DNA of 64,000 bases, taken from positions 1,947,258 through 2,011,257 of the forward strand of contig NZ_OY782578.1 in NCBI RefSeq assembly GCF_963677945.1, read 5' to 3'. Shown here one piece after another: positions 45,043 through 53,676 of the stretch. Each line of letters starts with the position of its first letter. The first letter of the stretch is position 1. The position numbers and the translations under genes are program-made. The DNA comes from an uncultured Bacteroides sp. (GTDB taxonomy: Bacteria; Bacteroidota; Bacteroidia; Bacteroidales; Bacteroidaceae). The notes under the pieces are model-generated. The model did not search any database and was not told the origin of the DNA. It worked only from the letters and a program-made list of their open reading frames with translations.

Positions 45043-45936
45043 TTATCCCTTCTTCCTCTTCTTATATTCTTTAGGTGAAATTCCCATTATTTTGGTAAAT
45101 ATCCGGCTAAAATAATATGCGTCATCATAGCCTATCTTATGGCAAAGCTGATTTATCTTCATATCCGTAAAGTCCAAATACTGGCAGGCTTCCTGAATTC
45201 GTAGATTGTTTAAGTAAGCAATAGGAGTAAATCCGGTAGATTTTTGAAATTGAGTGGAAAAATAAGAGGTTGACAGATGTAACTCATGGGCAATATCTTC
45301 CACCATTATTTTCTTTTCTATATTTTCCCTCATAAAATGGATAGCGGAATTCGCCAGATCTTTTTCTCTGGTACTATTTTCGCTGAAAGTATCGTCACGA
45401 AATATATTAATATACATAAGCGAAGCCATATAATAATGTAGGCACATACTTGCATATTGAAGATGCTCCATACTGTATCCCATTCCAAGAGTAGAATATA
45501 TTTTCTCGAATAACTGATTGCGATACTCTATTCGGGAATGCTCTCCGGGAATTATATTTTTAGGATAGACTTGTTGTTCTTCCAAACAAAACTGAGCATT
45601 GTATCCTTTAAAATGAATCCAGTAAATAGTCCACGGTTCAGTTTCGTCACTTCCGTATGCATGCGGGATGCCAGCCGGAAGAATGAAGAACTGATTTTCA
45701 TTTATGTTTTTAGTTACTCCATTAATGCTGAACCAACCTTTTCCTTTTACGCAATAAATAAAAATATACTGTGAAATTCCTTCTTTGCGTTCTCGGAAGT
45801 GAGATTCTGCATTGGGATAATAACCTATATCTGTAATATACAGTGGAGAAGTAAGCGGATTATGTTCCATTGTATTCACTATTGTTTCTGGCATAACAAT
45901 AGCCCGCTGTCCTTTGAAGCCATCTTTTAGTTTCAT
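45043..45936 (-). CDS. AraC-family transcriptional regulator
   Basis: The 297-residue protein has an N-terminal cupin-like sensing domain (about 35-170, with FILPAGIPHAYG) and a C-terminal pair of helix-turn-helix motifs (about 195-292): VEDIAHELHLSTSYFSTQFQKS and the family signature IGYDDAYYFSRIFTKIMGISPKEY. It is transcribed divergently from the sugar porter gene, so it likely senses a sugar and controls the operon starting at 46074, and perhaps the SusCD locus. Confidence 0.92.
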   Translation of the reverse strand: MKLKDGFKGQRAIVMPETIVNTMEHNPLTSPLYITDIGYYPNAESHFRERKEGISQYIFIYCVKGKGWFSINGVTKNINENQFFILPAGIPHAYGSDETEPWTIYWIHFKGYNAQFCLEEQQVYPKNIIPGEHSRIEYRNQLFEKIYSTLGMGYSMEHLQYASMCLHYYMASLMYINIFRDDTFSENSTREKDLANSAIHFMRENIEKKIMVEDIAHELHLSTSYFSTQFQKSTGFTPIAYLNNLRIQEACQYLDFTDMKINQLCHKIGYDDAYYFSRIFTKIMGISPKEYKKRKKG

Positions 45937-46073
45937 ACTTACAAAACTTTAATTATGATATACAAAAGTATTCAAATAGTAGAATAATCCATCTTTTTTT
46001 GAAATTATTCTATTTTATGCTTACCTAAGTAGCTGTATATTTGCATTATTAATAAATCTGATACATTATATCA
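45937..46073. promoter_or_regulatory. Divergent araC-type / sugar porter promoter region
   Basis: A minus-strand TACTTTTG (45970-45963) serves the AraC gene and a plus-strand TATATTTG (46036-46043) the sugar porter. Between them TAGAATAAT (45980-45988) and ATTATTCTA (46004-46012) form a perfect 9-bp inverted repeat that could be the regulator's site. Confidence 0.6.
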
Positions 46074-47459
46074 ATGGAACACTACAACAAAAGTTTTATT
46101 TATTTTATTTGTCTGGTTTCTGCTATGGGAGGATTACTTTTTGGGTATGACTGGGTAGTAATCGGTGGAGCCAAACCTTTTTATGAGGTATATTTTAATA
46201 TCGTTGATTCTCCTTCAATGCAAGGCTGGGCTATGAGCGTTGCATTGCTTGGATGTTTAATTGGCGCAACTCTTGCAGGTATGATGGCTGATAAGTATGG
46301 TCGTAAAAAACTACTTATTGCATCTGCCTTGATATTTCTTGTTTCATCTTATGGTACAGGTGCTGCAATGTCATTTACAGTTTTTCTGATAGCACGCTTT
46401 TTCGGAGGAATAGGAATTGGTATTGCATCCAATCTTTCTCCAATGTATATTGCCGAAATTGCTCCTTATCAGGTACGTGGTAAACTGGTTTCACTCAATC
46501 AGCTTACTATTGTTCTCGGAATTCTTGGAGCGCAGATTGCCAACTGGCTGATTGCAGATAAAGTTCCTGCCGGTTTTACTACTTCGCAGATTCTTGGCTC
46601 ATGGAACGGACAGATGGGATGGCGCTGGATGTTCTGGGCAACAGCTTTTCCTGCTGCCGCTTTCTTTTTACTTATGTTTATTATTCCTGAAAGTCCACGA
46701 TGGTTATCTTTAAAGGGTAGGAGGGAACAAGCTTTGTCTGTCTTTAGAAAGATTGGAGGAGAAGAATATGCCCAAACGGAATTGGCATCGATGGCAGAAA
46801 CATCTGCTGATGAAGAAAAGGTTACAATAAAACAATTATTCAGACGCCCTTTGAGTAAAGTGGTAATCATAGGAATTGTTATTGCCGTTTTCCAGCAATG
46901 GTGTGGAACCAATGTAATCTTTAACTATGCCCAGGAAATATTTCAATCGGCAGGATACAGTCTAAATGATGTTCTCTTTAATATTGTAGTAACCGGCATT
47001 GCAAATGTAGTGTTCACTTTTGTAGCTATTCATACCGTAGACAGACTGGGAAGGCGTGCCTTAATGATGATTGGCGCCGGAGGACTGGCAGGTATTTATC
47101 TCATTTTGGGAACTTGTTATTTCTTTCAGGTAAGCGGATGGTTTATGGTTGTTCTTGTAGTTATGGCTATTGGCTGTTATGCAATGTCTCTTGGACCAGT
47201 AACCTGGGTACTACTTTCTGAAATATTCCCGAATCGTGTTCGTGGAATGGCTATGGCTGCGGCAACTGTTGCCTTATGGATAGGTTGTTTTACGCTTACC
47301 TATACTTTCCCTTTGCTAAACTCTGTTCTTGGAAGTAGTGGCACGTTCTGGATTTACTCTCTGATTTGTGCTTCCGGCTTTATCTTTATTTACCGTGTAT
47401 TACCGGAAACTAAAGGAAAATCTCTTGAAGAACTGGAAAAAGAATTAATCCATAAATAG
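46074..47459 (+). CDS. Sugar porter family MFS transporter 2
   Basis: The 461-residue protein has twelve helices and the sugar-porter motifs FGYDWVVIGG in helix 1, DKYGRKK, PESPRW, DRLGRR and PETKGKSLEELE. Helix 1 has DWVVIGG where XylE-type porters have DTAVISG, so its substrate site may differ from that of the porter at 23824. It heads the operon of GH2, DUF5107-TPR and GH35-like genes. Confidence 0.92.
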   Translation: MEHYNKSFIYFICLVSAMGGLLFGYDWVVIGGAKPFYEVYFNIVDSPSMQGWAMSVALLGCLIGATLAGMMADKYGRKKLLIASALIFLVSSYGTGAAMSFTVFLIARFFGGIGIGIASNLSPMYIAEIAPYQVRGKLVSLNQLTIVLGILGAQIANWLIADKVPAGFTTSQILGSWNGQMGWRWMFWATAFPAAAFFLLMFIIPESPRWLSLKGRREQALSVFRKIGGEEYAQTELASMAETSADEEKVTIKQLFRRPLSKVVIIGIVIAVFQQWCGTNVIFNYAQEIFQSAGYSLNDVLFNIVVTGIANVVFTFVAIHTVDRLGRRALMMIGAGGLAGIYLILGTCYFFQVSGWFMVVLVVMAIGCYAMSLGPVTWVLLSEIFPNRVRGMAMAAATVALWIGCFTLTYTFPLLNSVLGSSGTFWIYSLICASGFIFIYRVLPETKGKSLEELEKELIHK

Positions 47460-47525
47460 TAAAGCATAATTGTTTTTTAGAAAGATTTTATTGATAAAAT
47501 ATAGTATAGCTAAAATTATAATCTA

Positions 47526-50366
47526 ATGAAAAAATATATTATTCTATTCAGTTTCATGTTTATTATTCCATGTGCTGTTATGTCAGGAGCATCTCAACCA
47601 AAGATAGATCTTCGTGGTGTATGGAAATTTGCGATAGATAATCAGGATAAAGGAGTTATAGAACAATGGTTCAGTAAATCACTTTCCGAAACAGTAACTC
47701 TTCCTGGCTCTATGGCTACAAATGGAAAAGGCTTTGATGTAACGCTCTCTACCAAGTGGACGGGACAAATTGTGGATAGTAGTTATTATTACAAACCGGA
47801 ATATGCGAAATACCGTGTGCCAGGAAATATAAAAGTCCCTTTTTGGTTACAGCCGCTAAAATACTATGTTGGTGCAGCTTGGTATCAAAAAGAAGTGAAT
47901 ATACCCAAAAAGTGGAAAGATAAAGATATTAGATTATTTCTAGAAAGATGCCATTGGGAAAGTCGCTTATGGATAGATGATAAAGAAATTGGTATGCGCA
48001 ATTCATTAGGTACACCACATTTATACGATTTATCTAAAGAGCTTACTCCTGGAAAACATATTCTTTCAATTTGCATTGATAATCGTGTAAAAGATATTGA
48101 TCCGGGTATAAATTCTCATAGTATATCAGATCATACTCAAACCAACTGGAATGGTATGATCGGGCAGCTGTATCTGGAAGCACGTCCAAAGATCTCAATT
48201 CAAAATATTCAGGTTTTTCCTGATATTCAGCAAAAGAGAATTGTAGCTAAAGTTAGAATTGAGAATTCAACAAAGAAAAGACAAAAAGCTGCTATCACGC
48301 TATTGGCAACAGGTGCAACTACTTCTGATAGTAAAGACTTCAATGTAGATATTGCAGCCGGTGTGGATACCTTGTTATTGGAATACCCTATGGGTAATGA
48401 TGTAAAACTCTGGAGTGAATTTCATCCTAATGTTTACCAGTTAACAGCAACATTAAACATTCCTAAGAAAGATGTGAAAGATAGCTTCCAAACATCTTTT
48501 GGTATGCGTGAAATCAGAGCTAATGGTACACAACTAGAAATCAATGAAAAACCTCTTTTCCTGCGTGGAACACTTGAATGTGCTATTTTCCCGAAAACAG
48601 GATTTCCTCCTACTCAAATAGATGAATGGTTGCGTATTTTCAGAATATGTCGCAGTCATGGTTTAAATCACGTACGTTTTCATTCATGGTGCCCGCCTCA
48701 GGTTGCTTTCGATGCTGCCGATCAACTGGGATTTTATCTTCAGGTGGAATGTTCATCGTGGGCAAACCAGTCTACTACCATTGGAGATGGCAAACCTTTT
48801 GATAAATACGTTTATGAAGAGAGTGAACGGATGGTAGAAACCTTTGGCAATCACCCTTCATTCTGCCTGATGCTTTATGGCAACGAACCGGGTGGGAAAA
48901 ATTACACTCAATTCCTCACTAAATTTGTTATTTACTGGAAAAATAAAGATTCCAGAAGAATTTATACTACAGGAGCTGGCTGGCCAAACGTAGATGAAAA
49001 TGATTATCAGAGCACTCCAAATCCCCGTATTCAGGCTTGGGGAGAAGAATTAAAGAGTATAATTAATGGAGCTGCACCCGCTTCAGACTATGATTGGAAT
49101 TCAAAAATAGCATCATTCAAACAACCGGTAGTTAGCCATGAAATAGGTCAGTGGTGTGTTTATCCAAACTTTAAAGAGATAGCTAAGTACGATGGTGTTT
49201 TGCGAGCCCGTAATTTTGAAATATTTAGTGAGACTTTAACAGAAAATGGAATGAAACAGCAAGCTGATAGTTTTCTGTTAGCTTCCGGTAAATTACAAGC
49301 GTTGTGTTACAAAGCAGATATTGAAGCTGCTCTCCGTACTCGTAGCTTTGGAGGTTTTCAGTTACTCGATTTACATGATTTCCCGGGTCAAGGAACAGCT
49401 TTGGTGGGAGTGCTGGATGCTTTCTGGGATGAAAAAGGATATATCTCTCCTAAAGAATATAGCCGCTTTTGTAATTCAACAGTACCGTTGGCTCGTTTGA
49501 AAAAGCATATTTATATAAATAGTGATACGCTTTCTACTGGCATTGAAATTGCTCATTATGGTGATGCTCCACTACTGGCTTGCATTCCTACATGGAAGAT
49601 CAGTGATATATACGGAAAGGTTATATTTTCGGGTAAGCTTCCACAAACAGACATTCCATTAGGTAATTGCATTCCACTTGGAGAAATCTCTGTACCACTA
49701 TCTTCTGTTCAAAAAGCAGAAAAACTAATTCTGGAAGTTTCAGCAGGTTCTTTCTCCAACAGCTGGGATATTTGGGTTTATCCGGCTCAGAAGGAGAAAA
49801 TTACCGGAGTTGATAAAATAAAGATAGTATCTACACTTGACCCTGCAACTTGTAACTATCTTGAAAATGGCGGATCAGTACTTTTGTCTCTCAAGAAAGG
49901 AACCTTGAAACCGGAGTTTGGAGGAGATGTAAAAATAGGTTTCTCCAGTATTTTTTGGAATACGGCGTGGACACATGGACAGGCTCCTAATACATTAGGC
50001 ATTTTGTGTAATCCGGAACATCCTGCATTAGCTAATTTCCCCACCGAATATTACAGTAACTGGCAATGGTGGGATGCTATGAGTCATTCTAATGCTATTG
50101 AATTGAATAAGCTTTCTCCGGAAATTAAGCCTATTGTTCGTGCAATAGATGATTGGGTTACAAACAGACCTCTAGCCTTACTTTTTGAATTAAAAATAGG
50201 AAAAGGAAAGTTATTGATTTCCGGAATTGACTTAAATCAGGATATACAAAACAGACCTGAGGCTTCGCAACTTAAACAAAGTTTACTGCACTATATGGCA
50301 GGAAAGCAATTTAACCCAACAGTTTCATTGCATGCTAGTGTAATTCAAAACATGATAACCGAATAA
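47526..50366 (+). CDS. Secreted GH2-type β-glycosidase with C-terminal GATase-like region
   Basis: The 946-residue protein has a signal peptide (about 1-22), a GH2 sugar-binding domain (about 25-220), an Ig-like domain (to about 340) and a TIM barrel. E454 in YGNEPGG is the likely acid/base and E539 in SHEIGQW the nucleophile. The C-terminal part (780-940) looks like the flavodoxin/GATase-like fold, with a KGKLLISGIDL end. It probably cleaves β-linked galactosides, glucuronides or mannosides; the sugar is not certain. Confidence 0.88.
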   Translation: MKKYIILFSFMFIIPCAVMSGASQPKIDLRGVWKFAIDNQDKGVIEQWFSKSLSETVTLPGSMATNGKGFDVTLSTKWTGQIVDSSYYYKPEYAKYRVPGNIKVPFWLQPLKYYVGAAWYQKEVNIPKKWKDKDIRLFLERCHWESRLWIDDKEIGMRNSLGTPHLYDLSKELTPGKHILSICIDNRVKDIDPGINSHSISDHTQTNWNGMIGQLYLEARPKISIQNIQVFPDIQQKRIVAKVRIENSTKKRQKAAITLLATGATTSDSKDFNVDIAAGVDTLLLEYPMGNDVKLWSEFHPNVYQLTATLNIPKKDVKDSFQTSFGMREIRANGTQLEINEKPLFLRGTLECAIFPKTGFPPTQIDEWLRIFRICRSHGLNHVRFHSWCPPQVAFDAADQLGFYLQVECSSWANQSTTIGDGKPFDKYVYEESERMVETFGNHPSFCLMLYGNEPGGKNYTQFLTKFVIYWKNKDSRRIYTTGAGWPNVDENDYQSTPNPRIQAWGEELKSIINGAAPASDYDWNSKIASFKQPVVSHEIGQWCVYPNFKEIAKYDGVLRARNFEIFSETLTENGMKQQADSFLLASGKLQALCYKADIEAALRTRSFGGFQLLDLHDFPGQGTALVGVLDAFWDEKGYISPKEYSRFCNSTVPLARLKKHIYINSDTLSTGIEIAHYGDAPLLACIPTWKISDIYGKVIFSGKLPQTDIPLGNCIPLGEISVPLSSVQKAEKLILEVSAGSFSNSWDIWVYPAQKEKITGVDKIKIVSTLDPATCNYLENGGSVLLSLKKGTLKPEFGGDVKIGFSSIFWNTAWTHGQAPNTLGILCNPEHPALANFPTEYYSNWQWWDAMSHSNAIELNKLSPEIKPIVRAIDDWVTNRPLALLFELKIGKGKLLISGIDLNQDIQNRPEASQLKQSLLHYMAGKQFNPTVSLHASVIQNMITE

Positions 50367-50385
50367 TTTCCAAAAAAAGAATAAT

Positions 50386-53300
50386 ATGCAAGTAAAAGTT
50401 TGGGAAGAGAATATTGTAATCCCTACATACGAGATTGGCAAAGCTGAGAAGAACCCTATATTTCTGGAGAAACGTGTTTATCAGGGGAGTAGCGGCGTTG
50501 TTTACCCTTACCCTGTTATTGAAAAAATAGCAGACGAGAAAGTTGATAAAACCTATAATGCAGTCTTCCTTGAAAATGAATATATAAAAATAATGATATT
50601 GCCAGAGCTAGGAGGACGTGTACAGATGGCTTATGATAAGATTAAGAAACGCCATTTTATCTACCATAACGAGGTGATAAAACCCGCTTTGGTAGGATTG
50701 ACCGGTCCCTGGATTTCCGGAGGTATTGAGTTTAACTGGCCGCAGCACCACCGCCCAAGTACTTTCCTTCCGGTAGATTACTGCATTGAAGAGTTTCCTG
50801 ATGGTAGTGTAACCGTTTGGGTGAGCGAAATGGAACAGATGTTTCATCAAAAAGGAATGGCTGGATTTACTTTAAAGCCGGGAAAGGCTTATCTGGAAAT
50901 CAAAGGACGCTTATATAACCGCACTCCAATGCCACAAACATTCTTATGGTGGGCTAATCCGGCTGTTGCAGTTAATGACCACTACCAAAGTGTTTTTCCA
51001 CCCGATGTGAATGCTGTGTTCGACCATGGAAAGAGAGATGTATCTACTTTCCCGATAGCAACCGGAACTTATTATAAAATGGACTACTCGGCAGGTGTCG
51101 ATATCTCCAATTATAAGAATATTCCTGTGCCAACTTCCTATATGGCTATTAAAAGTCGCTTTAATTTTGTGGGTGGTTATGAAAATGATACTCATGCAGG
51201 AGTTCTGCATGTCGCCAATCATCATGTATCTCCGGGAAAGAAACAGTGGACATGGGGAAACGGTGATTTTGGCCAGGCGTGGGATCGTAATCTGACAGAT
51301 AATAACGGCCCGTACATTGAATTGATGGCGGGTGTATATACCGATAACCAACCTGATTTTTCTTGGCTTCAACCTTATGAAGAGAAAAGCTTTGTGCAAT
51401 ATTTCCTTCCTTACCGTGAACTGGGAGTTGTTAAGAATGCCAGCAAAGACTTACTGCTGAATATCGACGAGGTTGCCGATGAAAATGTTGCCGTTAAACT
51501 GTTTGCTACATCACTTCAACCTGTTACAATTAAATTGTCGGGAAAAGAAGGAGTTGTGTTTGCAGAAGAAACAACTTTATCTCCGGAAGAGGTATACGAA
51601 AAAACTATTTCCATGAATGGTAATTCGCTGAAAGAACTTCAACTGTCAGTATTTAATAAGCAGGGTAAAGAAGTTCTTAACTGGATGCCTGAAAAAGAGG
51701 AAATAAAACCGGTACCGGAATCGGCTAAGCCAGCTCTTTCCCCACAAGATACACCATCAGTGGAGCAACTTTATTTAACCGGACTGCATTTGGAACAGTA
51801 CAGACATGCCACTTACAATCCAACTGATTATTATAAAGAGGCATTGAAGCGTGAACCTGGAAATGTTCAGAATAATAATGCGCTGGGATTATGGTATTTG
51901 CGCCGCGGACGTTTTGCTATTGCGGAAACCTACTTAAAAACAGCTGTTGAAACACAATTGCAACGCAATCCAAATCCTTATGATGGCGAACCATTATATA
52001 ACTTAGGACTGGCTTTGAAGTATCAGGGACGTTACGAGGAAGCTTACGATTCTTTCTATAAGGCTTGCTGGAATGCTGCCTGGCAAGATGCAGGATATTT
52101 TAGTTGTGCACAGATTTCATCTCTGCAAGGTGATTTGGAAGATGCTTTGGAGGTAGTAGAAAGAAGTTTGATTCGTAACTGGCACAACCATCGTGCCCGT
52201 CATCTAAAGACAGCTTTACTCCGCCTTGCCGGAAGAAAAGAAGAAGCCTTGAGCTGGATTGAGGATTCTTTGAAAATCGACCGTTTTAATTATGGTTGTC
52301 TTTTCGAGAAATTCCTGCTCACAGATGATAAGGAAGTCTTGGCTTTAATGACAAAACTGATGCGTGGTGCTTCGTTTAACTATGATGAAATAGCACTCGA
52401 TTATGTAGCAGCCGGATTATATGAAGAAGCAATAGCGGTGTGGCAGGAAGCAACTAAGGTAAGCACTACACCGATGACATATTACTATATGGCCTGGGCT
52501 CAGTCTTTGGCTAATAGAGAGGAAGCTGTGGATAGTTTCGCAAAAGCAGCCGGCCATGCTCCCGAATTTTGTTTTCCAAACCGACTGGAAGCTATCGTAG
52601 CTTTGGAATATGCAAAAACGAATAATCCAGCAGATGCTAAAGCACCTTATTACTTAGGTAATTTGTGGTACGATAAACGTCAGTACGATGAGGCTATTGT
52701 TAATTGGGAAAATTCAGAATCACTAGATCCTGCTTTCGCAACGGCATGGCGTAACTTATCGCTTGCTTATTTCAATAAACTAGATAAAGTAGATGAGGCT
52801 ATTGCTTGTCTGGAAAAAGCTTTTGCTTTGGATACTACCGATGCCAGAATTCTAATGGAGCTAGATCAGCTTTATAAACGACTCAACCGTCCGCATGCTG
52901 AGCGTCTGGCATTCCTTGAAAAAAATAATTCGTTAGTGCTTCAACGTGACGACCTTTATCTGGAACAGATTACACTTCTTAATCAGTTGGGACGATATGA
53001 GGAAGCAAAGGAAATGCTCGATAAGCATAAGTTCCATCCTTGGGAAGGAGGTGAAGGAAAAGTTTCGGCACAATATCAGATAGCTCGAGTTGAACTGGCT
53101 AAACAGGCTTTGAAAAATAACGATAGCCATAAAGCAATTGCATTGCTGGAAGAATGCCTTGAATATCCTCATCACTTGGGAGAAGGCAAACTATACGGTG
53201 CTCAGGAAAACGATTTCCACTATTATTTGGGATGTGCTTATGAGGCTTTGGGAGATAATGAAAAGGCTGTCTATTACTGTGAACTGGCAAAAAATGGTAT

Positions 53301-53667
53301 TACGGAACCTGCTGCAGCTATTTATTATAACGACCAGAAACCGGATAAGATATTCTATCAGGGACTTGCTCTCCTGAAACTGAATCGTATTGCTGAAGCA
53401 AACAGTCGCTTTCACCGCTTGGTAAGTTACGGAGAAAAACATCTTTTTGATCAGATTAAAATGGACTACTTTGCTGTATCTTTACCCGACTTATTGATTT
53501 GGGAAGACGATTTAACTCAACGAAATGTTATTCATTGTAAGTATATGATGGCGTTGGGGCAATTCGGATTGGGTAATAAAGAGAAAGCTCTTGATTTGTT
53601 GGATGAAGCAGCATTGCTGGATCCTAATCATCAGGGAATTATGGCCATGAAAAGTAGTATTTATTAA
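50386..53667 (+). CDS. DUF5107 domain protein with tetratricopeptide repeats
   Basis: The 1093-residue protein has no signal peptide and is likely cytosolic. The N-terminal part (about 40-350) is a DUF5107 β-sandwich of the aldose-mutarotase type (IMILPELGGRVQM, GGIEFNWPQHH, FLWWANPAV). A linker leads to at least ten TPR units (about 490-1090), for example NNNALGLWYLRRGRFAIAE. DUF5107-TPR proteins often sit in PULs with GH2 and GH35 genes. Function is unknown. Confidence 0.82.
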   Translation: MQVKVWEENIVIPTYEIGKAEKNPIFLEKRVYQGSSGVVYPYPVIEKIADEKVDKTYNAVFLENEYIKIMILPELGGRVQMAYDKIKKRHFIYHNEVIKPALVGLTGPWISGGIEFNWPQHHRPSTFLPVDYCIEEFPDGSVTVWVSEMEQMFHQKGMAGFTLKPGKAYLEIKGRLYNRTPMPQTFLWWANPAVAVNDHYQSVFPPDVNAVFDHGKRDVSTFPIATGTYYKMDYSAGVDISNYKNIPVPTSYMAIKSRFNFVGGYENDTHAGVLHVANHHVSPGKKQWTWGNGDFGQAWDRNLTDNNGPYIELMAGVYTDNQPDFSWLQPYEEKSFVQYFLPYRELGVVKNASKDLLLNIDEVADENVAVKLFATSLQPVTIKLSGKEGVVFAEETTLSPEEVYEKTISMNGNSLKELQLSVFNKQGKEVLNWMPEKEEIKPVPESAKPALSPQDTPSVEQLYLTGLHLEQYRHATYNPTDYYKEALKREPGNVQNNNALGLWYLRRGRFAIAETYLKTAVETQLQRNPNPYDGEPLYNLGLALKYQGRYEEAYDSFYKACWNAAWQDAGYFSCAQISSLQGDLEDALEVVERSLIRNWHNHRARHLKTALLRLAGRKEEALSWIEDSLKIDRFNYGCLFEKFLLTDDKEVLALMTKLMRGASFNYDEIALDYVAAGLYEEAIAVWQEATKVSTTPMTYYYMAWAQSLANREEAVDSFAKAAGHAPEFCFPNRLEAIVALEYAKTNNPADAKAPYYLGNLWYDKRQYDEAIVNWENSESLDPAFATAWRNLSLAYFNKLDKVDEAIACLEKAFALDTTDARILMELDQLYKRLNRPHAERLAFLEKNNSLVLQRDDLYLEQITLLNQLGRYEEAKEMLDKHKFHPWEGGEGKVSAQYQIARVELAKQALKNNDSHKAIALLEECLEYPHHLGEGKLYGAQENDFHYYLGCAYEALGDNEKAVYYCELAKNGITEPAAAIYYNDQKPDKIFYQGLALLKLNRIAEANSRFHRLVSYGEKHLFDQIKMDYFAVSLPDLLIWEDDLTQRNVIHCKYMMALGQFGLGNKEKALDLLDEAALLDPNHQGIMAMKSSIY

Positions 53668-53676
53668 ACTGAAGTT

